From contig CAMLNA010000096.1 in NCBI GenBank assembly GCA_946481025.1, positions 1-16,852 on the forward strand: 16,852 bases of DNA, read 5' to 3'. Of the stretch, positions 8,823-15,026 are shown piece after piece. Each line of letters starts with the position of its first letter. Within the stretch, counting starts at the first letter, position 1. The stretch comes from an uncultured Rivibacter sp. (GTDB lineage Bacteria; Pseudomonadota; Gammaproteobacteria; Burkholderiales; Burkholderiaceae). Position numbers and translations under genes: made by a program. The notes under the pieces were generated by a model that saw nothing but the letters and a program-made list of their open reading frames with translations, made no database searches and was not told the origin of the DNA.

Positions 8823-9787
8823 TGAGTTCTCTGACCGGACTTCTGTATGGCGCCCTCGCCGTTTACCTGGGGGGCTGGTACCTGGGCAAATGGAGCGGCA
8901 ATTTCTCGCTGCTGCTGTTCATCCTCACGCTGGTGACGCTGGCCTACTGGCTGGCTGAGCGGTTCCACTTCCTGCCCAAGCGGGTGGCTGCCGCCACGGC
9001 GCTCGAGTCGAGCGACGCCGCCCGCCGCGCCGAGCTGGCGTCCAAGGGCATCACCAAGGTCGACGGCGACGTGGCGCAAGCCAAGGAACGCGTGCTCGCG
9101 CAGCCGTGGTGGCTGGACTGGACCGCCGGGCTGTTCCCGGTGATCCTGGTGGTGTTCCTGCTGCGCTCCTTCCTTTTCGAGCCTTTCAAGATTCCCTCGG
9201 GCTCGATGATCCCGACGCTGCTGGTGGGCGACCTCATCCTGGTCAACAAGTATCACTATGGCGTGCGGCTGCCGGTGATCAACAAGAAGATCATCGCCAA
9301 CAACGAGCCCCAGCGCGGCGACGTGATGGTGTTCCGATTCCCGAGCGATCCGAGCAAGGACTACATCAAGCGCGTCGTCGGCCTGCCGGGCGACGAGGTG
9401 GCCTACCTGAACAAGAAGCTCATCATCAACGGCCAGCCGGTGCCGTCGAAGCCGCTGCCCGACTACTACGACGAGGACAGCGTGCGCTACACGCAGCAGT
9501 TCTCCGAAAAGCTTGGCAGCGTCGAGCACCGCGTGCTCACCGTGAACGACCGCCCGGCGTTCATTGCAGGGGTGGGGGAGTTTCCCTTCCGCGAGAACTG
9601 CCGCTATAACGCCGAAGGCGTGACCTGCAAGGTGCCGCCCGGTCACTACTTCATGATGGGCGACAACCGCGACAATTCCGAAGACTCCCGCTACTGGGGC
9701 TTCGTGCCCGATGAAAACATCGTCGGCAAGGCCTTCTTCGTGTGGATGAACTTCAGCAACCCCAAACGCATCGGTGCGTTCAACTGA
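8822..9787 (+). CDS. lepB: Signal peptidase I
   Basis: This inner-membrane serine/lysine protease removes signal peptides from secreted proteins on the periplasmic face. The 321-aa protein has hydrophobic segments near residues 4-21, 28-45 and 102-118. The catalytic serine is Ser128 in IPSGSMIPTL, and the general-base lysine is Lys183 in DYIKRVVGLPGD. The box-E motif GDNRDNSEDSRYWGFVP lies near the C-terminus, and the periplasmic lid region between Lys183 and box E has the extended Gram-negative form. Its start overlaps the lepA stop by one nucleotide, implying translational coupling. Substrates in this same window should include the signal-peptide-bearing RseB and probably MucD. Confidence 0.97.
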
Positions 9788-9827
9788 CGACGTGGCGATG
9801 TACAACGATTCGACGAGGAGCGTTTCG

Positions 9828-10202
9828 ATGAGCCCAGCCGTGCTGCCGAACCACCCTTCCCGCCAACGGGGCGTGACGTTGATCGGCTTGCTTTTCTGGG
9901 CCGTGATCATTGCGTTCGTCGCCTTGCTCGTCATGCGTGTGGTACCCACGCTGAACGAGTACTTCACCATCCAGAAGGCGGTGAACAAGGTGGCCAAGGA
10001 AGGAGGCACCACGGTGCCTGAGATCCGCGCCGCCTTCGAGAAGACGAAGCAGATCGAGTATTCGATCGCGTCCATCTCCGGGTCTGATCTCGAGATCAGC
10101 AAGGAGAACGACAAGATCGTCGTGAAGTTCGCCTACGACAAGGAAATCGAGCTCTTCGAGCCGGTGTACCTGGTCATCAAGTACCGCGGGCGGTCCAAGT
10201 AG
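9828..10202 (+). CDS. DUF4845 family protein with pseudopilin-like N-terminus
   Basis: This 124-aa single-pass membrane protein of unknown function is typically found between lepB and rnc in beta- and gammaproteobacteria. Residues 12-37 read RQRGVTLIGLLFWAVIIAF and onward, which resembles a type IV pilin signal (basic residues, Gly, hydrophobic helix) but has Gly rather than Glu at the fifth position after Gly15. The rest is a small periplasmic domain with mixed helix and strand, ending EPVYLVIKYRGRSK. I chose ATG 9828 because GAGGAG at 9815-9820 is ideally spaced. ATG 9798 and GTG 9774 are in frame but lack such a site. It follows lepB by 40 bp and precedes rnc by 34 bp. The family call is confident from sequence feel and context; the function is unknown. 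Confidence 0.8.
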   Translation: MSPAVLPNHPSRQRGVTLIGLLFWAVIIAFVALLVMRVVPTLNEYFTIQKAVNKVAKEGGTTVPEIRAAFEKTKQIEYSIASISGSDLEISKENDKIVVKFAYDKEIELFEPVYLVIKYRGRSK

Positions 10203-10208
10203 CCTTTC

Positions 10209-10228
10209 GCCCGGCTCGTCCGCCGGGC
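10209..10228 (+). repeat. GC-rich hairpin just upstream of rnc
   Basis: GCCCGGC (10209-10215) pairs perfectly with GCCGGGC (10222-10228) around a 6-nt loop (TCGTCC). No T-tract follows, so it is not an intrinsic terminator. It ends eight bases before the TTG start of rnc and would occlude the initiation region. RNase III in E. coli cleaves its own leader, so a regulatory role is conceivable, but a 7-bp stem is short for that enzyme. Confidence 0.55.
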
Positions 10229-10236
10229 CCGTTCCC

Positions 10237-10917
10237 TTGAATGCCGACCTGAACGCCCTGCAAAAGCGACTGGGGCACAGCTTTGCGACCCCGGCGCTGC
10301 TGCGGCGCGCGCTCACGCACAAGAGCTTCGGCAGCGAGCACAACGAACGGCTCGAATTCCTGGGCGACGCGGTGCTCAACCTCACCATTTCCGAACTGCT
10401 ATTCCAGCATTTCGGAGACTCCAGCGAGGGCGACCTCACGCGAGTGCGCGCCCACCTCGTGCGCGAAGACACGCTGCAGCGGCTCGCCCGCGAACTCGAG
10501 TTCGGCCCGGCGTTGCGCCTGAGTGAAGGCGAGTCACGCGGCGGCGGGGCGCAAAGGCCGTCCATACTGGCCGACGCCTTCGAGGCCGTGCTGGGCGCCG
10601 TGTACCTGGATGGCGGCTTCGAGGCCGCCCGGGCCCTGGTGCTGCGCCTGTTCAAGCCGCTGGTCGCGCAGACCGTGGCCGAGACCTGGACCAAGGACGC
10701 CAAGACCGAACTCCAGGAATGGCTGCAGGCCCGCCGCGAGGCGGTGCCTGTCTACCGCATCGACTCCACCCGCGGCCGCCAGCACGACCAGACCTTCGTG
10801 GTCATCTGCAGCGTGCCGGCGCATGGGCTCGAAGTGGCCGGGGAAGGGCGTTCGCGGCGCGCTGCCGAACAGGAAGCGGCACGTGCCGCCCTGGCTAAAC
10901 TGAAATCAACACCATGA
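10237..10917 (+). CDS. rnc: Ribonuclease III
   Basis: This double-strand-specific endoribonuclease matures rRNA precursors and processes or degrades structured mRNAs. The 226-aa protein has an N-terminal RNase III domain with signature [12 protein letters not shown]. The metal-binding carboxylates are at Glu40, Asp44, Asp113 and Glu116 ([17 protein letters not shown]). A C-terminal double-stranded-RNA-binding domain spans about 153-224, ending [16 protein letters not shown]. The start is a TTG at 10237 giving [14 protein letters not shown]. No in-frame ATG exists nearby, and the protein aligns with the family from this point. The rare start codon, the absence of a Shine-Dalgarno sequence and the hairpin at 10209-10228 together suggest low or controlled expression. 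It overlaps era by four bases. Confidence 0.95.
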   Translation: MNADLNALQKRLGHSFATPALLRRALTHKSFGSEHNERLEFLGDAVLNLTISELLFQHFGDSSEGDLTRVRAHLVREDTLQRLARELEFGPALRLSEGESRGGGAQRPSILADAFEAVLGAVYLDGGFEAARALVLRLFKPLVAQTVAETWTKDAKTELQEWLQARREAVPVYRIDSTRGRQHDQTFVVICSVPAHGLEVAGEGRSRRAAEQEAARAALAKLKSTP

Positions 10918-11864
10918 TCGACCCGTCAACACCCTCCTCCGAGAGCGAACCTGCCGACGACGCCGGGCAACGACAGGCGCGCTGCGGCCTGGTGGCCATC
11001 GTCGGGCGGCCGAACGTGGGCAAGTCCACGCTGCTCAACGCACTGGTCGGCCAGAAGGTCAGCATCACCTCGCGCAAGGCGCAGACCACGCGCCACCGCA
11101 TCACCGGCATCCGCACGGTGGACGACGCGCAGTTCGTGTTCGTCGACACCCCGGGCTTCCAGACCAAGCACGGCACGGCGCTCAACCGCACGCTCAACCG
11201 TACGGTGCAGGGTGTGCTGGCCGACGTGGACGTGATCCTGTTCATCGTCGAGGCAGGCCGGTTCGGGCTCGACGACGCCAAGGTGCTGGCCTTGATGCAG
11301 ACCGAGGCGATGAAGCACAAGCCGGTGATCCTGGTGGCCAACAAGCTCGACCAGGTGCACCGGCGCGCCGAACTGGCGCCGTGGCTGCAAGGCATGCAGG
11401 AGCGCCACCCGTTTGCCGAGTTCGTGCCGCTGTCAGCCAAGAAGGACGACGACGTGAAGCGCCTGCTGGCGATCGTGCGGCCCTACCTGCCCGAGCAGCC
11501 GTGGTTCTACGACGAAGAGGCGCTGACCGATCGCAGCGAACGTTTCCTCGCCAGCGAGCTGATCCGGGAAAAGCTCTTCCGCCTCACCGGCGACGAACTG
11601 CCCTACACGTCCACCGTCGTGATCGACGAGTTCAAGGAAGAAGGCAACCTGCGCCGCATCGCAGCAACCATCATCGTCGAGCGGGACGCGCACAAGGGCA
11701 TGGTGATCGGCGACAAGGGCGAGCGGCTCAAGCGCATCGGCACCGAGGCGCGCACCGAGCTCGAGAAGCTCATGGATGCCAAGGTCTTCCTGGAGCTGTG
11801 GGTCAAGGTGCGCTCGGGCTGGGCCGACGACGAAGAGCGCCTGCGCACCTACGGCTACGAGTAG
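10914..11864 (+). CDS. era: GTPase Era
   Basis: This essential GTPase binds the 3' end of 16S rRNA and promotes 30S subunit assembly, possibly linking it to the cell cycle. The 316-aa protein has an N-terminal Ras-like domain with GRPNVGKST (31-39), the switch region around [15 protein letters not shown] (78-82), NKLD (143-146) and SAKKDDD (174-180). The C-terminal type II KH domain contains [19 protein letters not shown] (262-280) and ends [11 protein letters not shown]. The first 23 residues form a polar, slightly extended leader compared with E. coli. The ATG overlaps the rnc stop (ATGA) without a Shine-Dalgarno sequence, indicating coupling to rnc. Both products act in 16S rRNA maturation. 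Confidence 0.98.
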   Translation: MIDPSTPSSESEPADDAGQRQARCGLVAIVGRPNVGKSTLLNALVGQKVSITSRKAQTTRHRITGIRTVDDAQFVFVDTPGFQTKHGTALNRTLNRTVQGVLADVDVILFIVEAGRFGLDDAKVLALMQTEAMKHKPVILVANKLDQVHRRAELAPWLQGMQERHPFAEFVPLSAKKDDDVKRLLAIVRPYLPEQPWFYDEEALTDRSERFLASELIREKLFRLTGDELPYTSTVVIDEFKEEGNLRRIAATIIVERDAHKGMVIGDKGERLKRIGTEARTELEKLMDAKVFLELWVKVRSGWADDEERLRTYGYE

Positions 11865-11869
11865 CGCGG

Positions 11870-12634
11870 ATGGCCCAGCGTGCGCCGACTGCTGCCTATG
11901 TGCTGCATCGCTACGACTGGAGCGAGACCAGCCTGATCCTCGACCTCTTCACGCGAGACCAGGGGCGCGTGGCCGTGGTGGCCAAGGGTGCCAAGCGGCC
12001 GTACTCGCAGCTGCGCGGCGTGCTGCTGCCGTTCCAGCGGCTGCTGGCCCACTATGGCCGGCGAGCCGCCGATGGCGACAGCCAGGCCGAGGTGCACACG
12101 CTCAAGTCGGCCGAATGGGCCGGCGGCGGGCCGATGCTCACCGGCGCCGCCTTGCTGAGCGGCTTCTATCTCAACGAGCTGCTCATGAAACTGCTGGCGC
12201 GCAGCGACGCCCACCCGGTGCTGTTCGACGCCTATGCACAGACGCTGCCCTTGCTGGCAGCCGGGCAGGACGACGTGGCCGAAGCCGGCCTTCGCGCCTT
12301 CGAGCTGGTGCTGCTGCGTGAGATCGGCCTGCTGCCTGAGCTGGCGCTGATCACGCTGACCCAGCAACCGCTGCGCGAAGGCGCTGCCCATGTGCTGCGT
12401 CCCGAGTCCGGCGTGGGCACGGCCGCTGCCGGCGAAGCGGGCATCGCTGCCGAGACCCTGCAAGCCCTGCAGGCCGCGCTCGACGCCCGCAGCCAGCCGG
12501 CACTCCAGCGGGCGGCGGCCCTGGCGTTGCCCGAACTCAAGCTGCAGCTGCGGGCGCTGCTTCACTATCATCTGGGCTCGTCGCCGCTGCACACGCGCAA
12601 GGTCGCGCTCGACGTGCAGAAGCTGCTCGAATGA
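11870..12634 (+). CDS. recO: DNA repair protein RecO
   Basis: RecO works with RecR to load RecA onto SSB-coated single-stranded DNA in gap repair. From ATG 11870 it is 254 aa, near the usual size. The N-terminal OB fold (about residues 7-85) includes AYVLHRYDWSETSLILDLFTRDQGRV and AKGAKRP, typical of RecO. The helical C-terminal part includes LLSGFYLNELLMKLL and FELVLLREIGLLP. I see no CxxC zinc pair, which is variable in this family. The open frame extends upstream into era, but the ATG five bases after the era stop gives the expected N-terminus. The position between era and pdxJ matches the conserved rnc-era-recO-pdxJ-acpS order. Confidence 0.94.
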   Translation: MAQRAPTAAYVLHRYDWSETSLILDLFTRDQGRVAVVAKGAKRPYSQLRGVLLPFQRLLAHYGRRAADGDSQAEVHTLKSAEWAGGGPMLTGAALLSGFYLNELLMKLLARSDAHPVLFDAYAQTLPLLAAGQDDVAEAGLRAFELVLLREIGLLPELALITLTQQPLREGAAHVLRPESGVGTAAAGEAGIAAETLQALQAALDARSQPALQRAAALALPELKLQLRALLHYHLGSSPLHTRKVALDVQKLLE

Positions 12635-12656
12635 ACCCCAGACACAGGCGCATCCG

Positions 12657-13463
12657 ATGAACCCGCTGGTCGCTCCAGAGCCCTTCGTCCATGGCGGCCG
12701 CACGGCGCTGTCGGTCAACCTCAACAAGGTCGCCTTGCTGCGCAACACGCGCCACCTCGGCATCCCGAGCGTGACCCGCGCGGCGACCTTCGTGCTGGAG
12801 GCAGGGGCGGCCGGCATCACGGTGCATCCGCGTCCGGACGAGCGGCACGTCCGCGCCGCAGACGTGCGGGAGCTGGCCCAACTGCTGAAGGCCTGGCCGC
12901 ACGCCGAGTACAACATCGAAGGCAACCCCTTTCACAACCTGATGGACTTCGTGCGGGAGGTGAAGCCGCACCAGTGCACCTTCGTGCCCGACAGCGTGGG
13001 CCAGTTCACCTCCGACCATGGCTGGAACCTGCCTGCCGACGCCGAGCGCCTGCGCCCGGTGATCGCCGAGGCCAAGGCGCTGGGCGTGCGGGTGAGCCTG
13101 TTCATGGACCCGCAACCGGAGGCGATGCGCCATGCGGCAGCGCTGGGAGCCGACCGGGTGGAGCTCTACACCGAGAGTTACGCCAACGCCCATGGCAAGC
13201 CCGAAGGGGCCGAGGTGCTGCAGCGTTTCGTGCGGGCGGCCGAGGCCGCCATTGCCGCTGGGCTGGGCGTCAACGCCGGCCACGACCTCAGCCGCGACAA
13301 CCTCACCGGCTTCCTGCGGGCCGTGCCGGGCGTGCTGGAGGTCTCGATCGGCCATGCGCTCATCGCCGATGCGCTGGAGCTCGGCTATGTCGAAACGGTG
13401 CGCGACTACCAGCGCTGCATCCAGCGCGCGTACGTCGTCCAAGGCGCCAGCGGCGGATCATGA
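12657..13463 (+). CDS. pdxJ: Pyridoxine 5'-phosphate synthase PdxJ, variant active-site motif
   Basis: PdxJ condenses 3-amino-2-oxopropyl phosphate with deoxyxylulose 5-phosphate to form pyridoxine 5'-phosphate, the ring-closing step of DXP-dependent vitamin B6 synthesis. The 268-aa TIM-barrel protein retains candidate catalytic residues His57 ([11 protein letters not shown]), Glu88 (YNIEGN) and His209 (NAGHDL). The usual N-terminal VNIDHIATLRNAR motif reads instead [13 protein letters not shown] (20-32), so the D-H pair is replaced by N-K at 23-24. The usual VTTEGG-type segment reads FTSDHGW (117-123). I believe this is a subfamily seen in several betaproteobacteria rather than a broken gene. 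The ATG at 12657 is chosen from protein alignment; the upstream Shine-Dalgarno sequence is weak. It overlaps acpS by four bases. Confidence 0.92.
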   Translation: MNPLVAPEPFVHGGRTALSVNLNKVALLRNTRHLGIPSVTRAATFVLEAGAAGITVHPRPDERHVRAADVRELAQLLKAWPHAEYNIEGNPFHNLMDFVREVKPHQCTFVPDSVGQFTSDHGWNLPADAERLRPVIAEAKALGVRVSLFMDPQPEAMRHAAALGADRVELYTESYANAHGKPEGAEVLQRFVRAAEAAIAAGLGVNAGHDLSRDNLTGFLRAVPGVLEVSIGHALIADALELGYVETVRDYQRCIQRAYVVQGASGGS

Positions 13464-13852
13464 TCTACGGCATCGGCACCGACATCTGCGACATCCGCCG
13501 CATTGCCAGCACGCTGGAGCGGCGCGGTGAACGCTTTGCGCAAAAGGTGCTGGGCGAACGCGAACTCGAAGTCTGGCGTGCACGCAGCGCCCGCGCCGCA
13601 TCGCGCGGCCTGGCCTACCTCGCCACGCGCTTCTCTGCCAAGGAGGCCTTCTCGAAGGCCATCGGCATGGGCATGCGCGTGCCCATGACCTGGCGCTCGT
13701 GCGAGATCCTCAACGTGCCCGGCGGCAAGCCCGTGATCCACCTGAACGGTGACCTCGCTGCATGGTTTGCCGAGCGGCGCCTGCGCGCCCACGTCAGCGT
13801 GACCGACGAAACCGACTACGCGACCGCCTTCGTGGTGGTCGAAACCGAATGA
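13460..13852 (+). CDS. acpS: Holo-[acyl-carrier-protein] synthase
   Basis: AcpS transfers 4'-phosphopantetheine from coenzyme A to the serine of AcpP, here Ser37 of the product encoded at 469-708. The 130-aa protein is of family size and starts [15 protein letters not shown], with magnesium ligand Asp8. The second ligand is Glu62 in the signature [15 protein letters not shown]. The C-terminus reads [18 protein letters not shown], with Asp-Glu where enterobacterial enzymes have a His in this stretch. The ATG overlaps the pdxJ stop (ATGA), and its own stop overlaps nagZ the same way. The pdxJ-acpS pairing is conserved in E. coli. Confidence 0.95.
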   Translation: MIYGIGTDICDIRRIASTLERRGERFAQKVLGERELEVWRARSARAASRGLAYLATRFSAKEAFSKAIGMGMRVPMTWRSCEILNVPGGKPVIHLNGDLAAWFAERRLRAHVSVTDETDYATAFVVVETE

Positions 13853-14907
13853 CCGAAACCATTGCCCATGCCCCGGTGATCCTCGACATCGCCGGTACCG
13901 CCCTCAACGACGACGACCGCCGCCGCCTGCAGCACCCGCTCACCGGCGGGCTGATCTTCTTCACCCGCAACTGGGTCAGCCGCCAGCAGATCACCGAGGT
14001 CACGGCCGAGGCGAAATCCATCCGCCCGGACCTGCTCATCACCATCGACCATGAAGGCGGGCGGGTGCAGCGCTTCCGCACCGACGGCTTCACCCACCTG
14101 CCGGCCGCGCGCCGCTTCGGCGAGCTGTGGATGCAGGACGCGATGCGGGCCACCGACGCCGCCAGCGCCGCCGGCTACGTGCTCGGCAGTGAGCTGCGCG
14201 CCTGCGGCGTGGACCTGAGCTGGGCGCCGGTGGTGGACCTCGACCACGGCCGCAGCGAAGTGGTGGGGGACCGCGCCTACCATCGCGACCCGCGAGTCGC
14301 GACGCTGCTGGCCAAGAGCGTGATGCACGGCCTGCTGCTGGCCGGCATGCACAACTGCGGCAAGCACTTTCCGGCCCACGGCTACGCCATTGCCGACTCG
14401 CACGTCGCCCGCGCGGTCGACGACCGCACGCTCGACGAGATCCTGGCCGAAGACGCCATGCCCTACGACTGGCTCTCGAGCACGCTCACCTGCGTGATGC
14501 CCGCCCACGTGACCTTCCCCAAGGTCGATGCCATGCCCGCGGGCTTTTCGGCCCGCTGGCTGAAGGACATCCTGCGCGGTCAGTTCGGCTACACCGGCGC
14601 CATCTGCTGCGACGACCTCAGCATGGAAGGCGCGCGGGTGGCCGGCAGCGCGGTCGAAGGCGGCATCGCGGCGCTCAATGCCGGCTGCGACATGGTGCTG
14701 CTGTGCAACCAGTCCAAGGTCGACGGCGGCAAGCCGGTCGACGTGCTGCTCGACGGCCTGCAGGACGCGCTCGACCGCGGGCTCTGGCACGCCGATGCCG
14801 GCAGCGAGGCGCGCCGGCTCGCGCTGCTGCCGCAGACCGAGCCGCTGGCCTGGGACGAGCTGATGCACCAGCCGCAATACCAGCGGGCGCTCGAACTGCT
14901 GCCCTGA
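13849..14907 (+). CDS. nagZ: Beta-N-acetylhexosaminidase NagZ
   Basis: NagZ is a cytoplasmic family-3 glycoside hydrolase that removes GlcNAc from anhydromuropeptides during cell-wall recycling. Its products can signal AmpC beta-lactamase induction in species that have that pathway. The 352-aa length fits single-domain NagZ. Visible motifs are GLIFFTRNW (34-42), [12 protein letters not shown] (66-77), [11 protein letters not shown] (122-132), KHFPAHG (172-178) with DSH at 183-185, and the nucleophile motif [10 protein letters not shown] (253-262). The KHFPAHG motif has Ala at 176 where KHFPGHG is usual; the flexible loop His is retained. The ATG at 13849 overlaps the acpS stop. It ends the operon, followed by a terminator 62 bp downstream. 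Confidence 0.95.
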   Translation: MTETIAHAPVILDIAGTALNDDDRRRLQHPLTGGLIFFTRNWVSRQQITEVTAEAKSIRPDLLITIDHEGGRVQRFRTDGFTHLPAARRFGELWMQDAMRATDAASAAGYVLGSELRACGVDLSWAPVVDLDHGRSEVVGDRAYHRDPRVATLLAKSVMHGLLLAGMHNCGKHFPAHGYAIADSHVARAVDDRTLDEILAEDAMPYDWLSSTLTCVMPAHVTFPKVDAMPAGFSARWLKDILRGQFGYTGAICCDDLSMEGARVAGSAVEGGIAALNAGCDMVLLCNQSKVDGGKPVDVLLDGLQDALDRGLWHADAGSEARRLALLPQTEPLAWDELMHQPQYQRALELLP

Positions 14908-14934
14908 CCTCACTGGGCGCAGAAAAAGCGGAAT

Positions 14935-14949
14935 GGCTGAGGTTCAGCC
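14935..14949 (+). repeat. Small hairpin after nagZ
   Basis: GGCTGA (14935-14940) and TCAGCC (14944-14949) form a perfect inverted repeat with loop GGT. No T-tract follows, so it is probably a 3'-end structure rather than a terminator. Confidence 0.5.
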
Positions 14950-14969
14950 GCTGAGGTCGACACAATGAA

Positions 14970-15000
14970 AAACGCCGCCTGGCTTGCGCCGGCGGCGTTT
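14970..15000. terminator. Bidirectional terminator between nagZ and rne
   Basis: AAACGCCGCC (14970-14979) pairs perfectly with GGCGGCGTTT (14991-15000) around an 11-nt loop. On the minus strand the stem is followed by an uninterrupted five-T run, suiting the end of rne. On the plus strand the T-tract is interrupted (TTTGTCTTT), suiting the end of the lepA-nagZ run less well. Both flanking genes point toward it. Confidence 0.85.
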
Positions 15001-15006
15001 GTCTTT

Positions 15007-15024
15007 CTGCGGCGCTCGCCGCAG
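15007..15024. repeat. Perfect 8-bp palindrome next to the rne stop
   Basis: CTGCGGCG (15007-15014) and CGCCGCAG (15017-15024) are perfect inverted copies separated by CT. It begins two bases beyond the rne stop codon, between that stop and the shared terminator, and could form a GC-rich 3' hairpin on the rne transcript. Confidence 0.6.
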
Positions 15025-15026
15025 CG

